A DNA stretch of 64,000 nucleotides from VRUE01 sp963695835 (GTDB taxonomy: Bacteria; Actinomycetota; Thermoleophilia; Solirubrobacterales; 70-9), in assembly GCA_963695835.1 (NCBI GenBank), contig CAVOHR010000001.1, positions 1 through 64,000 on the forward strand, written 5' to 3'. Under the pieces are notes generated by a model. That model had not been told where the DNA came from. It made no database searches and saw only the letters and a list, made by a program, of their open reading frames with translations. Below are positions 43,401 through 52,690 of this stretch, piece after piece. Position 1 is the first letter of the stretch. Each line of letters starts with the position of its first letter. The translations under genes and the position numbers were made by a program.

Positions 43401-44519
43401 TTAGTTGACGATCTGCGCCGGAACCTGGGAAGGGAGCTCGGCGAGCGCGTCGATCTGTTGGGCGAGTTTGCGAGTGTCCGCTGCGCTGAGCTCAGTGTAG
43501 GAGACGAAGCCGTCGCCGCGCCGGTACGGCCTCAGAGCCGCGTAGACGTCATCGAAGCTCACTTCGATTTCCTTGGCCAATTTCAGGTCTTTCTTGGTGA
43601 GCAGCGGCTCGACCGCGTCGAAGGCCGCCTCGGCCCCTTCGACGTTTGCCTCGAAGTCGACCAGGTCGATGTGGGAGTAGCGCTCCTCCTCCCCGGTGAT
43701 CTTCGAGGCGGAAACCTCGCCCAGCAACTCGTTGGCGCCGTTGGCGATCTGCACCGCCTGCAGGTCGACGGTCTTCACCTTGCGCTGGAGTTCCTTGACA
43801 TCGGCGATCAGACGCTTGACAACGGGGGCCATAGCGGCGGTCGTGTCTTCGGCCCAGAGCGCCTTCTCGATCCGGTGGAAGCCGCCGAATTCGCTCGCCG
43901 GCACGTCGTTGGCGCGGGCATCGATGCGTGGGTCGAGGTCGCCGAAGGACTCGGCTACCGGCTCGATTCGCTCGTAGGGGATGCGGGCGGCGGGGTAGAG
44001 GGCCTTCGCCTGGGTGACATTGCCTGAGATCACGGCGGCGGCGAACGGTTGGGTCTTCGCGACCAGCTCGTCGGTGTTCTGCTCAAGGTACTTGCGGTAC
44101 TTCGCGACTGCCGCTTCAGCCCCTGGGCTCGTCGTCGCAGTGGCGCTGCCGGTCACCGTCAGCGTGCCGCGTTCGTCGGAGCCGCCCGGGCAGTAGAGGG
44201 TGTATTCGCCTTTCTCCAGGGTGAGCGAGAAGCTACCGGAGAGGCCTTCGGAGAGGTTCTCCTTCTCGCCCAGGATCGTCTCCCCGTCCAGCACCTCTAG
44301 CTCGGTCACCTTCGAGGTGCCGGCGTTTTCGACCTCGAAGGTGATCGGGCCAGCAGGCGCCTTCGCGGTATGCGGCTGACAGCCCGCGTCGGTGAGCTTG
44401 AACGACATCTCCCTGGCACCGGCCGGCGCGTCTTCGCTGGAACCGCAGGCGGTCGCAAAGACGGCGAGGAGGCTGACGGTGGCGACGGTCAGCGCTGCAC
44501 GGACGGGGGATCGGTTCAT
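43401..44519 (-). CDS. efeO: EfeO iron-uptake lipoprotein
   Basis: 372 aa. Lipoprotein signal with lipobox cysteine (VFATACGSS, near 25), a cupredoxin-like domain (about 38-122) and an M75/imelysin domain (about 135-370) with the GGFHRIEKALW metal-site segment. Known EfeO delivers iron to the EfeU permease, with EfeB as oxidase. A perfect iron box lies 35 bp upstream of the ATG. Order on the strand is efeU-efeB-efeO, with efeO having its own operator. Confidence 0.93.
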   Translation of the reverse strand: MNRSPVRAALTVATVSLLAVFATACGSSEDAPAGAREMSFKLTDAGCQPHTAKAPAGPITFEVENAGTSKVTELEVLDGETILGEKENLSEGLSGSFSLTLEKGEYTLYCPGGSDERGTLTVTGSATATTSPGAEAAVAKYRKYLEQNTDELVAKTQPFAAAVISGNVTQAKALYPAARIPYERIEPVAESFGDLDPRIDARANDVPASEFGGFHRIEKALWAEDTTAAMAPVVKRLIADVKELQRKVKTVDLQAVQIANGANELLGEVSASKITGEEERYSHIDLVDFEANVEGAEAAFDAVEPLLTKKDLKLAKEIEVSFDDVYAALRPYRRGDGFVSYTELSAADTRKLAQQIDALAELPSQVPAQIVN

Positions 44520-44553
44520 TGGGCGGACTCCTTGATGGCTGTCTTCGATAAGA

Positions 44554-44569
44554 GTTAGGGCACCCTAAC
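44554..44569 (-). promoter_or_regulatory. Iron-box palindrome before efeO
   Basis: GTTAGG-GCAC-CCTAAC, one of four copies of GTTAGG-N4-CCTAAC in the iron island. It resembles DtxR/IdeR operators, which contain TTAGG and CCTAA halves. Expected to repress efeO when iron is plentiful. Confidence 0.75.
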
Positions 44570-44619
44570 AAAAACCGATAGATGGGGTCGGGATAGGGCG
44601 GAGCCGCTCTGGAGCGCGC

Positions 44620-45855
44620 TCAGCCGAGCAGGGTCTGGCCGACGTAGCCGCCCCGACTCGCACCCGGTGGAACGGCGAAAACAGCGCTGCCGACGTGCTT
44701 GATGTACTCGCCGAGCGCATCGGAGGCGCCGAGGCGACGCTGGATCGCGACGAACTGCCGTTCTGGGTCACGCTGGAAGCAGATGAAGAAGAGGCCGGCT
44801 TCGAGCTCGCCGAGCCGCTCGTCGACTCCGTCGGTGAAGGAGTAGCCTCGCCTCAAGATGCGCTCTCCCTCGTTGACCGAGGCCGAAGCGAGGCGAACGT
44901 GCGCATCGGCAGGAATCACCGGCTTGCCGCGGCGCCTGGCTTTGAGGTCGAGTGGCTCGAACTCCTCATGCCCACCCAGCGGTGCGCCGCTGTACTTGGC
45001 GCGGCCGATCGTCTGCTCCTGATCTTCCAGCGCCGAGCGATCCCAGACCTCGAGCAGCATCCTGATGCGGCGCGTGACCATGTAGCTGCCGCCGCGCATC
45101 CAGGCTGGCCCGTCGTCGGTGCCGAGCCAGACGAAGCGACGCATTGCGTCGGTGTCCTCGGCGCGGATGTTCGCGGTACCGTCCTTGAAGCCCATCAGGT
45201 TGCGCGGCGTCTTCTGGCTGGTGCTGGTGCTGGAGGTCCGACCGAAGCCGAGTTGGGACCAGCGCATCGCCACTGCGCCGCGGCCGATACGCGCCAGGTT
45301 CCGCACCGCATGGAATGCGACCTGGGGGTCGTCAGCGCAGGCCTGTACGCAGAGGTCGCCGCCGGATTCTTGCTTGCTCAGCTCGTCGCCGGGCAGTGGC
45401 GGGATCTTGCGCAGCTTCACTGGCCGACTGCGCCCAAGCCCCAGCCGGCGCCGCTCGAACAGGCTCGGGCCGAAGCCGAAGGTGACGGTGAGGCTGGACG
45501 GGAGGAGCCCGACCGCCTCGCCGGTGTCGTCGGGCGGCGCAAGCAGCTCACCATTGACGTCTCCGATCATTTGGCCGGTGGTCATTTCCGCCGCCGCTCG
45601 CGACCACTCACGCATCAGCTCACGCAGCTCGGCACGGCTTTCCGTCGTCAGGTCGAAGGCGGCGAAGTGGAGGCGATCCTGGGCAGGCGTGTCGATCCCG
45701 GCCTGGTGCTCGCCATAGAAGTCCACAGTGCCGGTACCGCTGGAGGTGTCTTCGGCACTGTCGCGTCCAGCCAGGTAGCCGCCCGCGCCGAGACTGATTC
45801 CGGCTACCCCGACACCGGCCGACGCGAGCAGCCTGCGGCGGCTGATCTGGCTCAT
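44620..45855 (-). CDS. efeB: EfeB Dyp-type haem peroxidase
   Basis: About 411 aa from the ATG at 45855. Twin-arginine signal (SRRRLLASAGVGVAG) for export in folded form, then a DyP-type peroxidase with GFKDGTANIRAEDTDAMRR carrying the catalytic Asp of the GxxDG motif. Oxidises ferrous iron or deferrochelates haem in the Efe system. It begins 20 bp after the efeU stop, so both are on one transcript. Confidence 0.93.
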   Translation of the reverse strand: MSQISRRRLLASAGVGVAGISLGAGGYLAGRDSAEDTSSGTGTVDFYGEHQAGIDTPAQDRLHFAAFDLTTESRAELRELMREWSRAAAEMTTGQMIGDVNGELLAPPDDTGEAVGLLPSSLTVTFGFGPSLFERRRLGLGRSRPVKLRKIPPLPGDELSKQESGGDLCVQACADDPQVAFHAVRNLARIGRGAVAMRWSQLGFGRTSSTSTSQKTPRNLMGFKDGTANIRAEDTDAMRRFVWLGTDDGPAWMRGGSYMVTRRIRMLLEVWDRSALEDQEQTIGRAKYSGAPLGGHEEFEPLDLKARRRGKPVIPADAHVRLASASVNEGERILRRGYSFTDGVDERLGELEAGLFFICFQRDPERQFVAIQRRLGASDALGEYIKHVGSAVFAVPPGASRGGYVGQTLLG

Positions 45856-45874
45856 CGCGAAGGGTGCGCGGGGC

Positions 45875-46732
45875 TCACGCCGGGCTCTCGGCTGCCTGCG
45901 TCGGCGCCCGCACTGGCGCACGACGCAGCCGCATCCGGTCGGGCCAGAGCACGTAGAGCGCCATCGGCGCCACGTAGAGCAGGTAGATCAGCGCCTCGCC
46001 AACGGTTGGGGTCGGTTGCAGGCCGAGCATCCCGGTCAGCAGCGAGCCGGAGACCGTCCCCGGCTGGACCAGCCAGGTGAGGTCCAGCGCCTGACCCTGC
46101 AACTGGTTGAACCAGCCCGCCTCGTGGGCGGTGTGCAGCGAGGTCGAGAGCAGGCCGGCGGCGACGAAGACCAGGATCAGGCCGGTGACGCGGAAGAAGC
46201 GGGCTAGGTTGATCCGCACGCCGCCCCTATAGATGCCGAGTCCGATCACGATCGCCATGACCAGGCCGATCACGGCGCCAGCACCAGCCGCAGTCGTGTC
46301 GGTCGCGTCCTGGAAGGCGGCGAGCAGGAAGACCGAGGTCTCAAAGCCCTCGCGCAGCACCGCGAGGAAGGCCATCGCGACCAGCGCCATCGTCGAGCCG
46401 CTGGCCAGCGCACTGGCGGCGCTCCCCTCCAGCGCCGCTTTGATCCCGCGGGCGTTGCGGCGCATCCAGACGATCATGTAGGTGATGGCCGAAACCGCGA
46501 TCAGCCCGATCACGGTCTCCAAGCCCTCCTGCTGGCGCTGGGGGAGCTGCTCGCCGATCAGCCGCAGGAGGACCGCGATGCCAACGCAGAGCGCAACCGC
46601 GACGGCGACGCCAGCCCACATCTGCCGCATCGCGTCCCGCCTGTCCTCCTTGACCAGGAAGGCGGCGATGATGCCAACGATCAGCGATGCCTCAACGCCC
46701 TCCCGCAGGGCAATGACCAGGGTGGGAATCAT
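45875..46732 (-). CDS. efeU: EfeU/FTR1 iron permease
   Basis: 285 aa, seven membrane helices. Both iron-binding REGxE motifs are present: LREGVEASLIVG near the start and LREGFETSVFLL near 130. It transports ferric iron across the membrane after oxidation by EfeB. ATG at 46732; the iron box is centred 48 bp upstream. Confidence 0.95.
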   Translation of the reverse strand: MIPTLVIALREGVEASLIVGIIAAFLVKEDRRDAMRQMWAGVAVAVALCVGIAVLLRLIGEQLPQRQQEGLETVIGLIAVSAITYMIVWMRRNARGIKAALEGSAASALASGSTMALVAMAFLAVLREGFETSVFLLAAFQDATDTTAAGAGAVIGLVMAIVIGLGIYRGGVRINLARFFRVTGLILVFVAAGLLSTSLHTAHEAGWFNQLQGQALDLTWLVQPGTVSGSLLTGMLGLQPTPTVGEALIYLLYVAPMALYVLWPDRMRLRRAPVRAPTQAAESPA

Positions 46733-46772
46733 CTAGCGGAGTTTGCTCCTCTGCTCTGCTCAGACTCTTGTA

Positions 46773-46788
46773 GTTAGGTAGCCCTAAC
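46773..46788 (-). promoter_or_regulatory. Iron-box palindrome before efeU
   Basis: GTTAGG-TAGC-CCTAAC, 40 bp before the efeU start, followed by a further TTAGG half at 46792-46796. Probable binding site of the DtxR-type regulator encoded at 51264. Confidence 0.75.
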
Positions 46789-46873
46789 TAATTAGGTGGG
46801 CCGAAAACCTAGCACAGCACTCGCTGGCAGGCCCGCCAGCCCGAAGCCCTGGAAATAGAGTCGAGCAAGCCGC

Positions 46874-48565
46874 TCAGTAGCCGGATGGATGGCGCACGAC
46901 GAAGCCGGCCGGATAGGGCGGACTGGTATGCCAGCGCGGCCCGGTGCCCCTCGCGTCGCCGACGGTATCCCAGCGCAGCCCGGCGATCACCGCGTAGGCA
47001 TGGGTCGGGCTGGCGTAGACAGTGATCCAGCGGCCTGGCCCCGGTTCGCCGTAGCTCTCCAGTTCGTCCGAGGTGAGGGGGCGGTCGAGCAGGCCGCCAC
47101 CGAAGAGGGCGAAGCTGACCGCCCCCGAGCAGTCATAGCCGGACGAGTACCAGGAGCCGTGGCCACCGCCCCAGATATAGGGGGTGGTGGAGATCATGTT
47201 GGCGGCGTTGATCGCCGCCTTCACCGCTGGGGGCGCGCTCTGAGGAGGGTTGGCGATTCCGTCGACCAGGGTGGCCGTCGGGCCGGGAACCTCAACGCTG
47301 GAGCTGGCCAGCGGCGCGATCGACCAGGCCACGTAGTGGGTGCGGCAGCGCCCCTGCATCTGGCTCGCCTCGTCGAGGACCGCCTGTACGTACCACTCCG
47401 CCTGGTTGTGGGTGAAGACACCAGCGCGGAGGCTGCCCCGCGACCAGACCAGGCGGGCCAGGGTGGCCGCCGAGTCGGCGGGATCGGCGTGTCGAATGTG
47501 GCCGTCCTCGTCGCCGTCGACCGCGTAACGGCGCCACTCGCTCGATTCGAGGCCAAGCGGTCCCGTCTGCCGCAGCTCCTGCTTCGACATTCCGCGACCG
47601 AAGTTGGACTCCAGCCGCGCCACCGCCGCCAGCGCCCAGACGCCGCGCTGGCCAAGGTCGTAGCGCCCGGCGGCGCTCTCGAAGGCGGCGAGGTAGGCGG
47701 CCGGGATGTCATCCTTGGCGCCTGGCGCGGGTTGGCAGCTCAGGACCTGCATCTGCGGCGTCAGCGAAATTCCACCGGCAAACGAGCCACCGATCGAGGG
47801 TGCGTAACAGCCAGCATTGGCAAGAACCTCGGCGACGTACCAGTCGGCGTGGTTGTAGGAGTAGATCGCGCCGTAGGTGTCGGCCGGCATCCCGGCCGCG
47901 CTCAGATAGCTGGCGGCGGTGAAGATCGCGTCTTCGGGGTTGTAGGGGTCGCGGACCCCGTCGCCGTTGGCGTCAACTCCATAGGTTTTCCAGGTCGATG
48001 GCATGAACTGCATCCAGCCGACCGCGCCGGCGGAGGAGACGTTGAGGTTGGTGCCGAACGCCGTCTCGACCTCGTTGATCCCTGCCAGCACGGCAGGTCC
48101 CTGCGGGCCGAGGCCGTACGCGTCAGAGGCCCGCTGGTAGATCGGAACCAAGACGGGCGGAATTCCCGCAGCAGCGCAAGTCGAGGGAGGGATCGAAGGT
48201 ATCGCGAAGGTCTGAGAAAAGCCCGGCGCACCGAGCGCGCCAGCGGGGTCGGTGGTGGAGGGCTGCGAAGGCTCCTTCGGGACGGCCTGTTTTCCGGCTC
48301 CGCTAGAGGTACCGCCATTGCCGCTGGGATCTCGTGGCTTCGTCGTCGAGGGTGCGGCGAGGGCATCTCCATGCTGGACGGCAGGCGAGGGCACGGCTGT
48401 CGTGCTCGTAGGTGACACCGGCGACTTGACGGTAGGCGTGGGAGGGGAGATGGCCGCGTCGTCCGCCGACGCCGCCGGCGCAGCGACAAGCGTCGCTCCC
48501 AACGCGGCGATCGCGAGCTTTGTCCAAGCCCGTCCCATCAGCTGGTTATGTTCATTACGCGCCAT
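46874..48565 (-). CDS. Secreted transglycosylase / NlpC-P60 hydrolase
   Basis: About 563 aa from the ATG at 48565. Signal peptide to ~AASADD, a Thr/Pro/Ser-rich linker (about 35-125), then two transglycosylase-like units: GWMQFMPSTW with DANGDGVRDP, then a degenerate second unit with DGDEDGHIRH. A C-terminal NlpC/P60 domain (Cys in SGYDCSGAVSFAL, His in SPTHAYAVIAGLRW) completes it. Resembles the hydrolase at 5486 in its first unit. It could be a second wall enzyme for transfer or general wall turnover. Position between iron genes is odd. Confidence 0.85.
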   Translation of the reverse strand: MARNEHNQLMGRAWTKLAIAALGATLVAAPAASADDAAISPPTPTVKSPVSPTSTTAVPSPAVQHGDALAAPSTTKPRDPSGNGGTSSGAGKQAVPKEPSQPSTTDPAGALGAPGFSQTFAIPSIPPSTCAAAGIPPVLVPIYQRASDAYGLGPQGPAVLAGINEVETAFGTNLNVSSAGAVGWMQFMPSTWKTYGVDANGDGVRDPYNPEDAIFTAASYLSAAGMPADTYGAIYSYNHADWYVAEVLANAGCYAPSIGGSFAGGISLTPQMQVLSCQPAPGAKDDIPAAYLAAFESAAGRYDLGQRGVWALAAVARLESNFGRGMSKQELRQTGPLGLESSEWRRYAVDGDEDGHIRHADPADSAATLARLVWSRGSLRAGVFTHNQAEWYVQAVLDEASQMQGRCRTHYVAWSIAPLASSSVEVPGPTATLVDGIANPPQSAPPAVKAAINAANMISTTPYIWGGGHGSWYSSGYDCSGAVSFALFGGGLLDRPLTSDELESYGEPGPGRWITVYASPTHAYAVIAGLRWDTVGDARGTGPRWHTSPPYPAGFVVRHPSGY

Positions 48566-48800
48566 TCGGTCTTCTGTGATTGGGTCCTGCCGATTTGAGC
48601 CCGTTCGACTGTCGGCTGCATATTGCAGGAAAAGGCGGCGTGGTAGCGCTTGTGTCCCTGCGGATCGACACAGCACGAATGTGTCGGCGAAGCTCCATGC
48701 GCCCTTTAAAGTTTTCGACCCAGGCCGCCAGCCTGCCCAGTGGGGTGTTCGGTCTGGACTGCCCCCGGTTTGACGACACCTAGCCGGCGGTCGTTGGACA

Positions 48801-49055
48801 ATGCTCGCCGTGATCGCCTCGATCTCCAGCCCAACGTCAAGTGGCTTTCACCTCGGCCCCTTCGAAGTGCACGCCTACGGGTTGATGTACGTGATCGGGC
48901 TGGCGGCGGCGGTGCTGATCACGGTTCGCCGCTGGGAAGCTCAAGGAGGCTCGCGCGCGCTGGTCTACGACGTGGCGATGTGGGGCTTCCCTGCCGGGCG
49001 GGTCGGCAACTACTTCAACCAGGAGTTCTTCGGCGCCCCGACCAGCCTGCCCTGG
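48801..49055 (+). pseudogene. lgt: Truncated lgt (prolipoprotein diacylglyceryl transferase)
   Basis: The first ~65 residues match Lgt (FHLGPFEVHAYGLMYVIGLA, then VYDVAMWGFPAG). They run directly into RVGNYFNQEFFGAPTSLPW, which normally lies ~80 residues later, so an internal in-frame deletion has removed the middle. The rest is missing at the end of the FTR1-ferredoxin gene (49070). Cannot be functional. Confidence 0.8.
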
Positions 49056-49069
49056 GCGAGGTCGCCTGG

Positions 49070-51169
49070 TCAGGTCAGGTCGACGACGACGCCGGCCGCG
49101 TACCAGTGCAGCCAGACGAACAACACCGAGACCAGGAGGAGCCCGAGCGGCACCGCGGCAGCGACCGCCCGCAGCGGCGTGCGACTGTTGTTGCGCAGAA
49201 TCGAGACGGCAAGGGTGACGCTCCAGACGAAGCCGACCGTCAGCAGGAGCACAGCCGCGGGCTGCAGGATCTTCAGGAACTCGAGCGCATCGTCGCCCAT
49301 GGCGATGATCGCCGTCCCGAACTCCAGCGGCAGCAGGGCGTAGCCGAAGGTGGAGAGCGCCCGGCGCCACCGAAGGCCGGCCAGCGGCGCCGCCAGCGCG
49401 CACGCGGCGAGATAAGCGAGCGTGGTCACGCCGATCAGCCCGAAGAAGCGAAGCGGCCAGGCCAGCTGCGCGAGCGCCGGCGAGCGCTGGCCCACCGTCA
49501 TATACATGCCGATCATGCTGGCGACGAAAAGCGACTCCCAGAGGTCCGGCCGGGTCGGTCCCACAAGCTCGGCGCCTGGCGCGCGCCAGCCGAGCTTGAG
49601 AGAGGCTCGCTCGGGCGGGCAGTTGGTCACGCAGCTCCAGCAGGCAAGGCAGTTCTGGTTGGTCTCGAGGCGTGCCGGATTCAGTGCGATGGGACAGCGG
49701 CCGGCCAGGGCCGTGCCGGTCACGCAGGGTTTGTCAGGACAGCTGGCGCACGCCGCGGGGTCGGGTCGCAGGGCGAGTGGGCTGAGGCGCGCGATCCGCG
49801 CCAGCCAGCCGCCGACCGGGCAGAGGTAACGGCACCAGGTGCCGCGGCGAAAGAGAAAGCCGACCACAGCCGCGACGAGGAACATGACGGCGAAGAACAG
49901 CGCTCCGAGGCGGGCCTCCTGCTGTAGCGGCCACCCCTTGACCACGAATGTCACGAGGATGAAGGAGGACGGCAGGAGCCAGCCCATCCGGAAGGCGCGC
50001 CTGGTCACCGCGCCGCGCCCGAGCCCGAGCCGGTCGGCGAGCGAGCGCGTCGATTCGGTGAGGAGCCGCAACGGACACAGGCTGCCGCACCACAGGCGCC
50101 CGAAGAGCAGCGTCCCCAGGCTGAGCAGCGGCAGCCAGAGGATCCACAGGGCGAACTCGAAGAGGTTGTTCTCGTCCCCGACCGTGGTGAAGGGTCCGAG
50201 GCGGATCCAGCCGCGGTTGTCGAACGGGCCGACACTGACGTGCAGGGCGGCGACGGCGAGCAGCAGGGCCAGCGCGAGCCCCATCGCGGCTGGCAGAGCG
50301 CGCACGATCCGCGCGTCGCGCACGATCCGGTAGAGCGGGTGGGCGTAGTCGCGCCCGATCGGGACCAGGCGCGCACCGCTCGGGCGAGCGCGGAGCGAGA
50401 GGACGATCGCGAGGTAGCTCGCCACGAAGATGAGCTGAAGAACCGAGGGCCGTGCCGTATAGCCGACGAGCGCCGAGAGCGCGGCGCCAACCGGCGAGCT
50501 GTCGGGCAGCAGGCGGCTCGTGTCCCAGAGGTGGATCGTGCCCGGAAAGAGGCCGGCGGCCTGGAGTGCGAGCGTGGCGCGACCGACGAGGCCGGCGGCG
50601 AAGGCGAGCAGGATGACCGTGGTCACCCGGAAGAAGAGCTGCAGGTCGAGGATGCGGGTGCCGCCGCGGTAGACGGCAAAGCCGGTCGACACGCCGGCGA
50701 CGAGACCAATGCCGGCACCGGTCGCCACGCCGCGCGCGGGGTGGCCCGCCGCCGTGGCGCTGAGGTAGACGACGCTCTCGGCGCCCTCGCGAAAGACGGT
50801 CAAGAACACCAGCACGAGCAGTGCGAGCCCCGAGCCGGCGCCGAGTGCCGCCCGTGCCTCTACTCGCAGCGCGCTCGAGTGCTCGCGAGCGCGCTTTCCC
50901 ATCCACCAGAGGACGTAAGTGAGGATGGCGGCGGCGCTCCACATGAGCAGGCCCTCCGCCAGCGCCTGGCTGTGCCCGCGGAGGCTGCCGATGCTCACGA
51001 CGAGGGCGACGCCGAGCAGCGCGCTCGCAGCCGTGGCGATCGCGATACCCAGCCACACGACACGACGTAGGTGCCGCTCCTGCTCCTGGGCGAGCAGGGC
51101 AAAGACGACGCCGACGAGCAGGCTTGCCTCGAAGGTCTCGCGGATCGTGATGACGAGTGCCGAGTAGAT
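49070..51169 (-). CDS. FTR1 permease fused to polyferredoxin
   Basis: About 699 aa. The N-terminal FTR1 domain has TIRETFEASLLVG (variant of REGxE) and VFREGAESVVYL. The C-terminal half resembles NapH/NosR-type membrane ferredoxins: membrane helices, LWCGSLCPLRLL and WCRYLCPVGGW, then Cys clusters for two [4Fe-4S] centres (CASCPDKPC, CLACWSCVTNCP). It suggests electron-coupled iron transport. No ATG/GTG/TTG precedes the first FTR1 motif in frame. Homology and a GGGAGG site put the start at an ATC (51169-51167); the first canonical start (GTG 51058) would remove that motif. An iron box is 28 bp upstream. Confidence 0.8.
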   Translation of the reverse strand: MYSALVITIRETFEASLLVGVVFALLAQEQERHLRRVVWLGIAIATAASALLGVALVVSIGSLRGHSQALAEGLLMWSAAAILTYVLWWMGKRAREHSSALRVEARAALGAGSGLALLVLVFLTVFREGAESVVYLSATAAGHPARGVATGAGIGLVAGVSTGFAVYRGGTRILDLQLFFRVTTVILLAFAAGLVGRATLALQAAGLFPGTIHLWDTSRLLPDSSPVGAALSALVGYTARPSVLQLIFVASYLAIVLSLRARPSGARLVPIGRDYAHPLYRIVRDARIVRALPAAMGLALALLLAVAALHVSVGPFDNRGWIRLGPFTTVGDENNLFEFALWILWLPLLSLGTLLFGRLWCGSLCPLRLLTESTRSLADRLGLGRGAVTRRAFRMGWLLPSSFILVTFVVKGWPLQQEARLGALFFAVMFLVAAVVGFLFRRGTWCRYLCPVGGWLARIARLSPLALRPDPAACASCPDKPCVTGTALAGRCPIALNPARLETNQNCLACWSCVTNCPPERASLKLGWRAPGAELVGPTRPDLWESLFVASMIGMYMTVGQRSPALAQLAWPLRFFGLIGVTTLAYLAACALAAPLAGLRWRRALSTFGYALLPLEFGTAIIAMGDDALEFLKILQPAAVLLLTVGFVWSVTLAVSILRNNSRTPLRAVAAAVPLGLLLVSVLFVWLHWYAAGVVVDLT

Positions 51170-51196
51170 CGAGCGCCTCCCGCGGGGCGAGATATA

Positions 51197-51212
51197 GTTA
51201 GGGTGTCCTAAC
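51197..51212 (-). promoter_or_regulatory. Iron-box palindrome before FTR1-ferredoxin
   Basis: GTTAGG-GTGT-CCTAAC, between the leftward FTR1-ferredoxin gene and the rightward regulator gene; 11 bp from the next copy. Confidence 0.75.
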
Positions 51213-51223
51213 TCCTATCACAT

Positions 51224-51239
51224 GTTAGGCAGCCCTAAC
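51224..51239 (+). promoter_or_regulatory. Iron-box palindrome before DGC-DtxR gene
   Basis: GTTAGG-CAGC-CCTAAC, 25 bp before the regulator ATG at 51264. Suggests autoregulation, and joint control of both divergent genes with the copy at 51197. Confidence 0.75.
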
Positions 51240-51263
51240 AGCACCAGGTGTGAGCTTGATCCG

Positions 51264-52343
51264 ATGACGGCCACTGCTCGACTTCCGCTCTTGATCTCCT
51301 GCCAGGGTGGCAGCCCGAGCGCACAAGTCGCTCGGCAGACCGCCGCCGCACTCGACGAGCTGGCCGTCGTGGAGACCGCCGAGGACGCAGGCCTTCTCGA
51401 CGGGAGAGCTCGTGCCGGTCGAGCGGTGATCGCGCTCGACGGCTGCGCCTCCGGCTGCAGCGTGCGGCTGCTGCAGGCCAAGGGCGTGCCGCTGCAGTCA
51501 GCGCTGAACCTTGCCGAGCTCGGCGTCGAGGGGCAGAGCGCGGCCGAGGTCGACGTGGCGCAGCTCGCCGCCGAGGTCGCAGCACGAATTCGCCAACGGC
51601 CGGCGAGCGGGCGACGCGCACGAGCGCCCAGACCCTCCCGCCCTGACCCTGCAGCACCAAGGAAGCGAACGCACGGGGTCGACGACTACCTCCTCGCCGT
51701 CGACGCGCTGGCCTCGGCGGTGGTTCAATGCGGCGCCCTCGCCGCCGATGCCCCCACTCTGGCGGCGCATGTGTCCCAGCTGCTTTCGGTCTCACGCGTC
51801 TCGGCCGGGCAGATGCTGGCCCGGCTTCATGCCGCCGGCCTGATCGAGCGCAGCCCACGCAAGGAGCTGATGCTGACGGCGAAGGGTCGCGTCGCTGCCG
51901 ACCGCGCCGTGCGGCGCCACCGCCTGCTCGAGTGCCTGGCCAGCGACTTCCTCGACTACGCGCCGGCCCAGTCCTACGAGCAGGCCAGGCTCCTCGACGG
52001 GGCCTTCGACGACGAGGCAATCGAGCGGGTCTCTCGGGCGCTCGGCGACCCCCACCGCTGCCCGCACGGGTGGCCGATCGACCCCGTCCGGGCGCGCGAG
52101 GAGGGCCGCGGGCTGAGCACGCTGGCCACGCTTACCCCGGGTGGGGAGGCGAAGGTGGCGCGCCTGGTAGAGCACGACGCCCCAGTCCTTGCCCGGCTGT
52201 ATGAGCTCGGGCTCGTGCCCGGGGTGAAGGTGACACGCGCGGTCGCAGGAGCCACGACCGAGTTGCAGGTGCGGATTGGCCACAGAACCCGCGCGGTCGA
52301 TGCGCGGGCGGCGACGAAGGTGCTCGTGCGTCGCGGGGAATAG
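51264..52343 (+). CDS. DGC zinc-binding domain fused to DtxR regulator
   Basis: 359 aa from the ATG at 51264. Residues ~1-95 match the DGC family (LLISCQGGSPSAQVARQTAA, then VIALDGCASGCSVRLLQAKG), which binds metal through cysteines. Residues ~135-355 are a DtxR-type regulator: HTH (AAHVSQLLSVSRVSAGQMLA), dimer/metal domain (AVRRHRLLECLASDF, then DPHRCPHGWPIDP), and a FeoA-like SH3 end (LYELGLVPGVKVTRAVAG). Standard DtxR/IdeR lacks the DGC part. Most likely the iron sensor for the four nearby palindromes. Confidence 0.85.
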   Translation: MTATARLPLLISCQGGSPSAQVARQTAAALDELAVVETAEDAGLLDGRARAGRAVIALDGCASGCSVRLLQAKGVPLQSALNLAELGVEGQSAAEVDVAQLAAEVAARIRQRPASGRRARAPRPSRPDPAAPRKRTHGVDDYLLAVDALASAVVQCGALAADAPTLAAHVSQLLSVSRVSAGQMLARLHAAGLIERSPRKELMLTAKGRVAADRAVRRHRLLECLASDFLDYAPAQSYEQARLLDGAFDDEAIERVSRALGDPHRCPHGWPIDPVRAREEGRGLSTLATLTPGGEAKVARLVEHDAPVLARLYELGLVPGVKVTRAVAGATTELQVRIGHRTRAVDARAATKVLVRRGE

Positions 52344-52690
52344 CTCAGGCTCGCCGACCTCGACACCGCCTGCGCACCTGCGCAAGGGTGCAGCGGCGGA
52401 GCAAGATCAGGCCGCGGCCGGTGAGCTCGCGGGCGGCTGCTCGACTCGGCGTGCCGGCGATCAGACCGCGGCGGCGAGGACTTGGGCGGCGAGTGTCTGC
52501 ACGGTCGGGAAGATCGCCAGGCAAAAGGCAGAACAGACAACGACGCCGTCTAAACGTTTGTTAGGGTGCTCTCACTAATGGCTCCGAATGGCAGTCATCC
52601 GGAGGAGAACAAGAGGAAAAACGTGAGGCTTGTGATTCTGCTCAGGAATCGTTTGATCGAAATTCGTCCCACAACCAGCGGAGGAGCCAA
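52344..52690. other. Noncoding gap with partial iron box
   Basis: No supported gene. A half-matching iron box (GTTAGG at 52560-52565 with ACTAA 8 nt further) lies 110 bp before the next start; the second half is imperfect, so control by the regulator is uncertain. Confidence 0.4.
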
